The position numbers and the translations under genes were made by a program. From assembly GCA_028284185.1 (NCBI GenBank), contig JANQSG010000015.1, forward strand, positions 87,543-151,542: a stretch of DNA of 64,000 bases, written 5' to 3'. The notes beneath the pieces were generated by a model that was not told the DNA's origin, did no database searches, and saw nothing but the letters and a program-made list of their open reading frames with translations. Numbering within the stretch: the first letter of the stretch is position 1; every line of letters starts with the position of its first letter. Source of the stretch: Kangiella sp. Its GTDB lineage: Bacteria; Pseudomonadota; Gammaproteobacteria; Enterobacterales; Kangiellaceae. Of this stretch, positions 37,592-45,175 are shown one piece after another.

Positions 37592-38656
37592 ATGAATATA
37601 CTGCGCTTTTATATCGGTAAAACCATTCTCACTACTTCGTTGATCACTTTATTTGCTCTGGCCATTATTCGGGTACTTTTTACTTTAATTGATGAGATGA
37701 ATGATTTTGGTAAAGGCGACTATCAATTTATGGATGGCTTGATTTATTCCTTGATGCTAGCACCTAAATACATTTACGATTTTTTCCCAATGGCGGTATT
37801 GATTGGTTCCATTGCTGGGCTGGGGATTCTAGCTTCACGTTCAGAATTGACGGTGATGCGTGCCATTGGCAAAACCACTGGGCAGATTGTATGGGCGGCT
37901 TTAAGTTATGGTTTGATTTTGATTGCATTTGCTATTTTCTTAGGGGAGTTTGTTGCGCCAAAAACTACTCAGGCTGCAGAAAGTCTGCGTAATCGAGCTA
38001 TTTATGGAGAGCAGCTGGTAAAAAGTGGTCAGGGTATGTGGCTAAAAGATGGCCAGCAAATGATCCATTTGGCTGAGGTTTTAGGGGAAAGTCGACTCAA
38101 AGGCGTAACCATTTATCAACTTAATCAACAGCAACAAGTAGTACGTATAACCACTGCTGCTTCTGCGACTTTGGTTGACAATGCCTGGCAATTAGCCAAT
38201 GGTAGGCATACTTTAGTATCGCAAGAGCAAATTGATACGCAAAAATTTGATGCTTGGCAATGGGATACTCAGATCTCACTTGAACATTTGGCAGTACTTA
38301 GATTAAAGCCTGAAAATTTTAATGCCCTGAGTTTGTATGATTATCGCAGTTATTTAAAATCGAATGGGCAAGATACTAAATCCTATGACTTGGAATTTTG
38401 GCGTAAAATGATTCAGCCTTTTAGCACTGCAGTGATGATTATTCTAGCCGCTTCCTTCATTTTCGGGCCCATGCGTAGCGTTTCTATGGGAGCCAGGGTT
38501 TTAGTTGGTGTAATCACAGGTTTGGTTTATTTCTTCACTGTTCGAGCTTTTGGCCCGGTCAGTTTAGTATTTGGTTTACCCGCGATTCTAGGCGCCATGT
38601 TGCCACCAGTGATTTTTGCGGGTATTGCCTGGTATATGCTTAGGCGAGCAGGTTAA
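37592..38656 (+). CDS. lptG: LPS export permease LptG
   Basis: LptG is the partner of LptF. It starts NILRFYIGKTILTTSLITLF, has the three-plus-three helix layout around a periplasmic domain, and carries the characteristic VLIGSIAGLGILASRSELTVMRAIG coupling region. The 354-residue length is normal. Its stop (TAA at 38654-38656) overlaps the stop of the convergent RDD gene by two bases. Confidence 0.95.
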   Translation: MNILRFYIGKTILTTSLITLFALAIIRVLFTLIDEMNDFGKGDYQFMDGLIYSLMLAPKYIYDFFPMAVLIGSIAGLGILASRSELTVMRAIGKTTGQIVWAALSYGLILIAFAIFLGEFVAPKTTQAAESLRNRAIYGEQLVKSGQGMWLKDGQQMIHLAEVLGESRLKGVTIYQLNQQQQVVRITTAASATLVDNAWQLANGRHTLVSQEQIDTQKFDAWQWDTQISLEHLAVLRLKPENFNALSLYDYRSYLKSNGQDTKSYDLEFWRKMIQPFSTAVMIILAASFIFGPMRSVSMGARVLVGVITGLVYFFTVRAFGPVSLVFGLPAILGAMLPPVIFAGIAWYMLRRAG

Positions 38657-39129
38657 GAATTCTTTTGGTTTTTAGGTTGATCCGGTAATAAAACTACCCG
38701 AGTACCAGTTGCAATATCATGCCAACCCCGTTTCTGCCGATTGAAAACGCTGGATAAAATACCTGCACCAAATAGTGATAAAATGGCTCTTGATGAAGCT
38801 TGTAGCCAATTGACTCGGGCTCCATCAGTTTTTACCAACATCAATTTCCAGGCACTCATACCAACCGTTTGACCGGTTTTAGCATGGTTATAAACAAAGT
38901 AGAGTAATACCAGAATCCAGGGAGTGATCATATAATATTGGTACGCAGTAGTTTCTCGCCAACTAATATCTGCTAACCAATCCTGATTACCACCAATAAT
39001 CCAGCGAATTAATGGTGAAGTAAAAGTTACCCATAAAAAATAAATTGCTATGGCAATTAAAGCATCATACAGCCAAGCGCCGAGTTTCTTGCCTAACGGT
39101 GCTGGAGTGGTAACTAAGGGTTTTGACAT
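38653..39129 (-). CDS. RDD-family membrane protein
   Basis: The 158-residue protein has the RDD domain: an N-terminal arginine-poor variant (LGKKLGAWLYDALIAIAIYF), an Asp in the first helix, a central helix and the family element GQTVGMSAWKLMLVKTDG. RDD proteins are multipass membrane proteins of mostly unknown role. The gene is convergent with lptG, and the two stop codons interlock. Confidence 0.85.
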   Translation of the reverse strand: MSKPLVTTPAPLGKKLGAWLYDALIAIAIYFLWVTFTSPLIRWIIGGNQDWLADISWRETTAYQYYMITPWILVLLYFVYNHAKTGQTVGMSAWKLMLVKTDGARVNWLQASSRAILSLFGAGILSSVFNRQKRGWHDIATGTRVVLLPDQPKNQKNS

Positions 39130-39290
39130 CTTTGAAGGTTTCGGTAATTTTGCAAAACTGTTGCTGGTTAGTGTAGCAAATGTTTAGCTGAATGTAAGTA
39201 GGAGTCATAGTTATTGGAGCTGTGGCGAGAGAGCTTTAATCGAAAGCTTTTTCCTGTTATAAAAGGGACACGAAATTAAAGGAAAGCAAT

Positions 39291-41072
39291 ATGAAATTTA
39301 AAGTCCTGGTAGTCGCCACAGCGCTGATGGCAGTCAGTTTAAGCGCTAAAGAAACTGAGCTTAAAACACAACAAGCCGATAAACAATTACATCAATTGTT
39401 TGAAACTATTTCAGATTATCGAGCGAGCCTTGATCCTATTGGTGCAACTAGTCGGGGCGATAAAACTGCGCGTGGTAAATTAGCTGACGCTAGTTCTGAA
39501 TATCATCAGCAAGTTAGAAACAAGCTAGCAGCTTTCAGGCAACAGTTGAATGAGATCCCTAAAGGCAATTTGTCCAAACAGGATCAGGTAAGCTATCAAA
39601 TGATGCTAAGGGATCTGAATATTCAGATCTCAGATGTTGATTTTAAAACTTATGAAATGCCGCTTAATTCAGAATATGGTTTCCATGCCGGAATGACTGG
39701 TTTCGTCAATCGTTTGAGTTTCAAAAATGTAGAGGATTATGAAAACTATCTACAGCTGCTAACCCAAATCCCTAAAGTATTTGAACAAAATATCACTAAT
39801 ATGAAGGCTGGGATGGCACGTGGTTTTACTGTGCCTAAAGCGGTTTTGGCAGGTTATAGCGATGGAATTAAGGCTTATATTCAAGAAGATCCAAGTAAAA
39901 GTTTATGGTATCGACCTTTTAATTCACTTCCTGACTCCATAAGCGAAAAACGGGCAAAAAAACTTAAGGCCAAAGCTAAAAAAGTTATCAAGGAAAAGGT
40001 CACTAAAGCTTATCAGGAATATTTAAAATTCTTTGAAAAGGATTATTATCCCAATACCAAAAAGACCATTGCTGCAACCGACTATCCCGATGGCAAAGCT
40101 TTTTATAAAGCGCAAATTAAACGTTATACGACTTTGGATCTAACGCCTGAAGCAATCCATGAAATTGGCTGGAAAGAAGTCAAACGTATTCGTGCGGAAA
40201 TGGAGCAGGTGATTAAAGATACTGGTTTTAAAGGTAGTTTTGCCGAGTTTTTGCACTTTTTAAGAACCGATCCCCAGTTTTATGCCAAAACTCCAGAAGA
40301 GTTATTAAAAGAAGCTGCCTACATTTCCAAGAAGATGGATCATAAGTTACCCAAGTTTTTTGGTAAGTTGCCACGTCAGCCTTATGGTGTGGTGCCAGTA
40401 GCTCCTGAGATAGCACCAAAATATACCACTGGACGCTATTCCGGAGCACCCATTGATAGTGATAGAGCGGGGGAGTATTGGGTGAATACCTATGCATTGG
40501 ATAAGCGCCCTTTGTATAATCTGGAAGCATTGTCATTACACGAAGCAGTTCCTGGACATCATTTGCAAACTGCGTTAGCGCAGGAATTAACAAACTTACC
40601 CAAATTTCGTCAAAATACTTATATTTCAGCTTTTGGTGAAGGTTGGGGTCTCTATTCTGAGCGTTTGGGTTTAGAAGCTGGTTTTTATACCGATCCTTAT
40701 TCGAACTTTGGTCGCTTAACTTATGAAATGTGGCGGGCTATGCGTTTAGTGGTAGATACGGGAATGCATGCCATGGGCATGGGCCGTGATGAAGCCATTA
40801 AATTGATGGAAGAGAATACCGCACTTTCAAAGCACAATGTCAGAACCGAAATTGATCGTTATATTAGTTGGCCAGGACAAGCGTTGTCCTATAAACTCGG
40901 TGAAATCAAAATTCGTGAGCTTAGAGTTAAAGCGGAACAAGAGCTGGCTGAAAACTTTGATTTACGAAAATTCCACGATGCAGTTTTAGGACAGGGTTCA
41001 GTGCCTCTGTCGGTGCTGGAAGAGCAGATTCATGATTTTATTGATGCAGAAAAGAGAGCTATAAAAAAATAG
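39291..41072 (+). CDS. Secreted DUF885-family (zinc-peptidase-like) protein
   Basis: A signal peptide (KVLVVATALMAVSLSAKE) is followed by a 570-residue DUF885 domain. The segment LSLHEAVPGHHLQ at about residues 414-426 holds the HExxxxHH metal-binding pattern of this family, with a downstream Glu in GEGWGLYSERLG. These proteins resemble gluzincin peptidases, but specific substrates are mostly unknown. AAAGGA precedes the ATG. A strong terminator follows. Confidence 0.88.
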   Translation: MKFKVLVVATALMAVSLSAKETELKTQQADKQLHQLFETISDYRASLDPIGATSRGDKTARGKLADASSEYHQQVRNKLAAFRQQLNEIPKGNLSKQDQVSYQMMLRDLNIQISDVDFKTYEMPLNSEYGFHAGMTGFVNRLSFKNVEDYENYLQLLTQIPKVFEQNITNMKAGMARGFTVPKAVLAGYSDGIKAYIQEDPSKSLWYRPFNSLPDSISEKRAKKLKAKAKKVIKEKVTKAYQEYLKFFEKDYYPNTKKTIAATDYPDGKAFYKAQIKRYTTLDLTPEAIHEIGWKEVKRIRAEMEQVIKDTGFKGSFAEFLHFLRTDPQFYAKTPEELLKEAAYISKKMDHKLPKFFGKLPRQPYGVVPVAPEIAPKYTTGRYSGAPIDSDRAGEYWVNTYALDKRPLYNLEALSLHEAVPGHHLQTALAQELTNLPKFRQNTYISAFGEGWGLYSERLGLEAGFYTDPYSNFGRLTYEMWRAMRLVVDTGMHAMGMGRDEAIKLMEENTALSKHNVRTEIDRYISWPGQALSYKLGEIKIRELRVKAEQELAENFDLRKFHDAVLGQGSVPLSVLEEQIHDFIDAEKRAIKK

Positions 41073-41123
41073 AAAAAGTAGTTAAAGCAGTTAACTGATT
41101 CTTTTTAAAGGGGATTTTAATTT

Positions 41124-41152
41124 AAGCCTCATGCCGAGCATGAGGCTTTTTT
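41124..41152 (+). terminator. Rho-independent terminator after the DUF885 gene
   Basis: AAGCCTCATG (41124-41133) pairs perfectly with CATGAGGCTT (41139-41148) around CCGAG and runs into T residues. Confidence 0.92.
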
Positions 41153-41172
41153 ATTGGGTAATCAAATAATAG

Positions 41173-41251
41173 TTGACTTGGGGATGTTAAGCTATCATAA
41201 TGATACCTTAAAGTATCAAAAAGATTATTTAAGGTATCTTTTGGATACCTT
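41173..41251 (+). promoter_or_regulatory. Promoter and GATACCTT operator of the membrane-protein/HTH operon
   Basis: TTGACT (41173-41178) and CATAAT (41196-41201), 17 bp apart, form a good promoter. GATACCTT follows immediately at 41202-41209, facing a GTATC half at 41213-41217. A perfect inverted repeat AAGGTATC/GATACCTT (41231-41238 and 41244-41251) lies 5 bp apart further on. The sites sit at the start point and early leader, where a repressor would act. The Xre-type protein at 41759 is the natural candidate. Confidence 0.65.
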
Positions 41252-41282
41252 ATGGTAAATAACATATTTGAGGTGAAGATTA

Positions 41283-41756
41283 ATGAGTAAATCAATGAAT
41301 TGTGCAGAGGCTATTGATCGAATGCACAAGTATATAGCTTGGGGCATGTTAATTTGTGGTGTGACCTATTTTATTGTCGCAGCAGAAAAGGTTTTTGAGC
41401 AGCAACCACTGAATGATTATCTTGATGTTGCCAGTGGGTTTGGTGCATTTTTAACGGCAGCGGTTACATTTATAGGAATGATTCCTGTAATTAGATTAAA
41501 GATCAGTGGAACATTTCTAATGAAAAAAGAACCTGAAAGCTTTATGACTGACGCTATGCACACCAGTTTTAAAAACTCCTGGATTGCGACTATGATGTTT
41601 TTAGTCTTGTTACTGGCATTACAAAGAAAGTTAGATGAGTTTGCTTTGGACGGTTCATTTTATTTGATTTCACTGTTTGGTTTTATGGCTTTTACAGCAT
41701 CATTAAGCTTTTTATTTTTAACGCGAAATGATGGTTTGGATGAATTGGAGGAATAG
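41283..41756 (+). CDS. Four-helix membrane protein paired with an HTH regulator
   Basis: The 157-residue protein has hydrophobic helices near residues 17-36, 46-68, 98-116 and 124-144. I recognise no named domain. Pairs of a small multipass membrane protein and a short Xre-type regulator are common in bacteria (DUF2178- and DUF2975-type operons), and this looks like such a pair. The regulator starts 2 bp after its stop. AGGTGAAG precedes the ATG. Confidence 0.78.
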   Translation: MSKSMNCAEAIDRMHKYIAWGMLICGVTYFIVAAEKVFEQQPLNDYLDVASGFGAFLTAAVTFIGMIPVIRLKISGTFLMKKEPESFMTDAMHTSFKNSWIATMMFLVLLLALQRKLDEFALDGSFYLISLFGFMAFTASLSFLFLTRNDGLDELEE

Positions 41757-41758
41757 AC

Positions 41759-41968
41759 ATGAATGGAGAATTGGATAATCGAATTCGTGTATTTCGCGCT
41801 GAGCATCGTATGAATCAATCTGAACTGGCAGAAGCCATTGGGGTTTCACGAAAAACCATTAGCACCATCGAGGTAGGGCGTTTTGTACCATCGACGGTCA
41901 TTGCGTTAAAAATCGCCCAATATTTTAAAGTACCAGTCGAAGAAGTTTTTTCACTAAAAACAGGCTAA
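41759..41968 (+). CDS. Short Xre-family HTH transcriptional regulator
   Basis: At 69 residues this is almost only a helix-turn-helix domain: IRVFRAEHRMNQSELAEAIG, VSRKTISTIEVGRFVPS and ALKIAQYFKVPVEEVF. It resembles the YozG/YgzD type of stand-alone regulators. It is probably autoregulatory through the GATACCTT sites upstream of the operon. GGAGG lies 6-10 nt before the ATG at the end of the membrane-protein gene. Confidence 0.9.
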   Translation: MNGELDNRIRVFRAEHRMNQSELAEAIGVSRKTISTIEVGRFVPSTVIALKIAQYFKVPVEEVFSLKTG

Positions 41969-41976
41969 TAGGGCTA

Positions 41977-42210
41977 ATGATGAAAATCAAACTCATTTGC
42001 TTATTAGCCATACAGACGAGCATTGTCTTATCCATACTGATTAAAGATATCGGTGTCGAGAAGTCATCAATAACCAGACCTGAAGTGCCCTCGGTTAAGG
42101 CTACCGACGTAAGTACACAGTATTATTATAATCACTTACAGCGCTTTAGTTTAATAGGTGTTAATACCAGGCTAAACCTAAGTCTTTTTGGTTGTAATAC
42201 TGCTTACTAA
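41977..42210 (+). CDS. Possible small exported or anchored protein, third ORF of the HTH operon
   Basis: An ATG 8 bp after the HTH stop opens a 77-residue frame with a hydrophobic N-terminus (KIKLICLLAIQTSIVLSILI) and a polar remainder ending in NTAY. Position and signal-like start suggest it may be translated. The C-terminal half has no recognisable pattern and may be the truncated remainder of a longer gene. Confidence is low. Confidence 0.35.
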   Translation: MMKIKLICLLAIQTSIVLSILIKDIGVEKSSITRPEVPSVKATDVSTQYYYNHLQRFSLIGVNTRLNLSLFGCNTAY

Positions 42211-42284
42211 TCAAGGTAACGTCTAGTATCCATTTAATTGCTTGTAAGCTTTTTAATAGTGGCAGGATTTATCAGTTAACCATC

Positions 42285-42312
42285 TTGCAAATGTAAGTCA
42301 ATTGTTTATAAT
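42285..42312 (+). promoter_or_regulatory. Predicted promoter for the tRNA-Leu transcript
   Basis: TTGCAA (42285-42290) and a perfect TATAAT (42307-42312) are 16 bp apart. A GCCTCGC discriminator follows, GC-rich as in stable-RNA promoters under stringent control. The transcript would cover the partial tRNA copy and then the full tRNA-Leu. Confidence 0.6.
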
Positions 42313-42410
42313 GCCTCGCACTTTCAGATGCTATGCAAAAGCATTGAAAACTGTAGTATAAAAGTGGTGCTGAATAGATATGCAGTACTAAACTTACAAA
42401 TAGCTTTAGT

Positions 42411-42434
42411 GCCAGAGTGGTGAAATTGGTAGAC
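42411..42434 (+). pseudogene. Partial duplicate of the tRNA-Leu 5' half
   Basis: The first 24 nt are identical to the 5' end of the tRNA-Leu gene 115 bp downstream (acceptor 5' strand and D-arm, GCCAGAGTGG to GGTAGAC). After that the sequence diverges. A GTACC/GGTAC hairpin and a GGAG/CTCC hairpin follow, but no matching CTCTGGC acceptor strand or CCA. It cannot fold as a complete tRNA. Confidence 0.65.
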
Positions 42435-42525
42435 GACCTTGGGAGTACCTTTAGGTACACAGGGGTTGGAGCGAAACTCCAAAAGAACGAATCGCCACTG
42501 ATGAATCTGCAAGTAATAAGTTAAT

Positions 42526-42612
42526 GCCAGAGTGGTGAAATTGGTAGACACAGGGGATTCAAAATCCCCCGCCTTTAAAAGCGTGGCGGTTCGAGTCCGC
42601 CCTCTGGTACCA
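42526..42612 (+). tRNA. tRNA-Leu (anticodon CAA)
   Basis: The acceptor strand GCCAGAG pairs with CTCTGGT (one G-U). The anticodon arm GGGGA/TCCCC encloses the loop TTCAAAA with anticodon CAA. A long variable arm (GCC to GGC) identifies the type II Leu class. The T-arm reads GCGGTTCGAGTCCGC. The discriminator A and CCA are encoded, ending at 42612. A weak hairpin with a T run (about 42617-42645) may terminate the transcript. From there to 42829 no gene is seen. Confidence 0.93.
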
Positions 42613-42829
42613 TTAATTAAAGCATTGATTTATCAGGGCTTTTTTGTCTGCCGTTTATAAATTTCCTTTAAATTATCTCTTATATTTCCCTTCCTGCGCA
42701 GAATGATCATAAATACTATTTAGCAGTTATAATTAATGGCTATTTAATATTTTGTATATTTACTTGTAATAAAAAATAACCCATACTGATTATGTAGGAA
42801 TAAAAAATAAATTAAATGGAGTTTTGATA

Positions 42830-44710
42830 ATGAAAAAAGCCTCTATTACTTTTATAGTTTTACCATTCTTGTTTATTTCAAGTTGTAAAAATGTACCCAT
42901 AAAGCCTGGCGAAGTTAAAGCTAAATGGTCCAGAAACTTACATCAACTTGGAATTGTACCTGTATTTCCACCCCGTGAAGATATTTATGTCGGAGATGTA
43001 TATTCTTTCGAGACGAACCCAGATGCCGGAAAATATCTTGAGCAATTATTCAAAGATTATGAAGAGTTAAGCCAGGAAGAACAAATCGAGTTAATTTCTT
43101 TAGGCATGGGCTCAAGGTTAGCTAGATTACCATTAAACGAGTTAATTTCAGAAGAATACGAGAATACTATTTCTATTCCACAGACCTCTAATGACTATAA
43201 TAGTATTCTTGGTAATCCATCCGTAGCGGCGGTAGAAGACAGTATTAATGAACAAAAATCAAAGATCACAGAGGTTGAAAATACAATAGCTGCCTTGAAT
43301 AAAGAGAATAATGATGCCGCTGAACGATTAAAAACAGCTACCAGAGCTAAAGAAGATGCTGATTCTGAGGTTACCAGGTTAGCTGCTGAGTTAAGTGCAG
43401 CGAAAGCAAAAAATCCTATTCCTGGCGATAGCTCGCAAATAGATATACAGCTCTCCCAAGCTAAAGCTGATAAGAGGCAAAAGGAAGATGAGCTGGCAGA
43501 AATAAAGCACAAAATCATATTATCAGAGCCTGACTCAGAAGAGCATAAGAGTCTAAAGAGGAAAGAGGCAATTGCAACTTACGAAGTCTCTAAACTTACG
43601 ACACAAATATCAAGATTGGAAGAAGATAAAAGAGCAATTCCATCTACTCCTGTAGATTACTCTAACGAGCAAGCTCTATATGACGCTGCAATACAAAAAC
43701 AATTAGCTGATCAAAAAGAACTTACAGAAGCAACACGACATAATACAGATACTATCGAAAAAAACACACCTGAAATAGCCGAACAAACTGCTAAGTTAAC
43801 AAAAGAAAAGGAGAAATTAACTGAGTTGAATGAACTAAAAAAAGCAATAGTATCAGCGGGTGCAAAATCATTATATAAACAACCTGATACTGCCCAAAAA
43901 AATCTATTTAGCTGGGTAGATATTAATGCAACAGAGGATGCTTCTCGTGTAAATCGATTAAAACTTGTGGCTTTTCCTGAGTTCGCCAGCACTATGGTGA
44001 GTCAAAAAGATTTATCGGCACTTATCCCTGCAGAAGCTCTTGCTCTTAACATATCCTCATCGGCAGTAGATACGGTTAGTATTAAAATTCCGTCGGCAGA
44101 ATCCTACGGTATATCTTTTTTTAATTTAGCAGACATTCTTTTTAAAATTGATAATAGTAGTAAGTTAACTATTAACCAAGATTTTGAGAGTTTAGTTCAG
44201 GCGGCTAGAGTTCGTGCATCTTTATTTAAAGAAGGTGAAATAAAACCTACGGATAAGGTTTATTTACGTATCATTACCGAGGTGTTTTATGCAAGAGCAT
44301 TCGATATCAGCTTATTTAGTAACGACTCATTTGGTGCTCTGATTGATTATGCCAAGTTTCCCGAGAAGCAAGCGGAAGATGAAGAGGAACAAGAAAACGC
44401 AGATTATTCTCAATTTACTGGTGTTATCAATTCATCAGCTGCTGGTGATTCCAATGATCTGTTATCTCAACTAAGATCTAATTTGTCACGAACCCAAAAT
44501 GTTCCTGGAGGAACCATTCAAATGTTGAATTACAGTGACAGTTCAATTGGTTTGAGAAGAGTTTTTGATAGGCCGATAGCCGTAGGTTTTAGAGGAATAA
44601 CGCTAGAGTTCTATCCTTGTTACGCTAAAGACTCTTATGGTGACTGCTTAACCAAAATCGGAAAGTTAACTACCGCTACTTCACCAGTTCCGACAGTAGT
44701 ACCTCGATAA
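42830..44710 (+). CDS. Large coiled-coil lipoprotein of unknown function
   Basis: The 627-residue product has a lipobox (LFISSC, Cys19), a conserved-looking N-terminal 100 residues and a long Glu/Lys/Ala-rich coiled coil from about residue 140 to 340. A globular C-terminal domain of about 280 residues follows (LSALIPAEALALNISSSAVD, RVFDRPIAVGFRGITLEFYP). No family is recognised. ATG 42830 has GGAG 8 nt upstream; a TTG at 42824 is too close. It stands alone between the tRNA and the metalloprotease pair. A role in envelope structure is a guess. Confidence 0.8.
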   Translation: MKKASITFIVLPFLFISSCKNVPIKPGEVKAKWSRNLHQLGIVPVFPPREDIYVGDVYSFETNPDAGKYLEQLFKDYEELSQEEQIELISLGMGSRLARLPLNELISEEYENTISIPQTSNDYNSILGNPSVAAVEDSINEQKSKITEVENTIAALNKENNDAAERLKTATRAKEDADSEVTRLAAELSAAKAKNPIPGDSSQIDIQLSQAKADKRQKEDELAEIKHKIILSEPDSEEHKSLKRKEAIATYEVSKLTTQISRLEEDKRAIPSTPVDYSNEQALYDAAIQKQLADQKELTEATRHNTDTIEKNTPEIAEQTAKLTKEKEKLTELNELKKAIVSAGAKSLYKQPDTAQKNLFSWVDINATEDASRVNRLKLVAFPEFASTMVSQKDLSALIPAEALALNISSSAVDTVSIKIPSAESYGISFFNLADILFKIDNSSKLTINQDFESLVQAARVRASLFKEGEIKPTDKVYLRIITEVFYARAFDISLFSNDSFGALIDYAKFPEKQAEDEEEQENADYSQFTGVINSSAAGDSNDLLSQLRSNLSRTQNVPGGTIQMLNYSDSSIGLRRVFDRPIAVGFRGITLEFYPCYAKDSYGDCLTKIGKLTTATSPVPTVVPR

Positions 44711-44881
44711 AAAATAAGGTTTTTTTAATCAATGGTTATTTAAGCGTTAAGCTCTAATGCAGTCCCTTATACGCTTTGCAGATAAATTGTATCCAATTAT
44801 AGGAATCCTGCGGTTGTTCCTTGATTTCCCTATATTTTTGTTATTCAATGACTGCTCAAAAAATACTCAAAGTCTAATCTT

Positions 44882-45175
44882 ATGGTAAAAAATGTAGTAA
44901 TTATTGCGCTAGCGGTTATGTTGGTTGGATGTAAAGCTACTGATCAAGAAATGAACGATTCCGATTCACAAATTTCTAACTCTAAACTGCCGATCATTAA
45001 GCCAAATTGTTCGGCACCACCACCGATTGAAAATATCTGGGTATTAGAACCTATGTTGACTGAAAAAGGTTTGATTAAAGAGGGCATGAGTCAAGAGAAA
45101 AAAGAAAGCGTTATTCGCTCTTATATTCATAAAAAAAATCAACAATATAGCCGATGCTTGAAAGGTAAAGACTAA
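44882..45175 (+). CDS. Small lipoprotein coupled to the M6 metalloprotease
   Basis: This 97-residue lipoprotein has a VMLVGC lipobox (Cys17), two further Cys (in KPNCSAPPP and YSRCLKGKD) and a polar mature part. The family is not recognised. Its stop overlaps the protease start as TAATG, so the two are translationally coupled. It may be a chaperone or membrane partner of the protease, but nothing in the sequence proves it. Confidence 0.75.
   Translation: MVKNVVIIALAVMLVGCKATDQEMNDSDSQISNSKLPIIKPNCSAPPPIENIWVLEPMLTEKGLIKEGMSQEKKESVIRSYIHKKNQQYSRCLKGKD

Noticed and set aside
41200..41251. CRISPR-like repeats
   Set aside because: There are only three 8-bp half-sites at unequal spacing and no spacers. 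The pattern fits an operator.
42411..42500. A second complete tRNA upstream of tRNA-Leu
   Set aside because: Only the first 24 nt match. There is no 3' acceptor strand, normal anticodon loop or CCA.
42272..42551. Minus-strand frames across the tRNA-Leu region with repeated STNFTTLAL
   Set aside because: The repeated peptide is simply the antisense translation of the duplicated tRNA 5' half.
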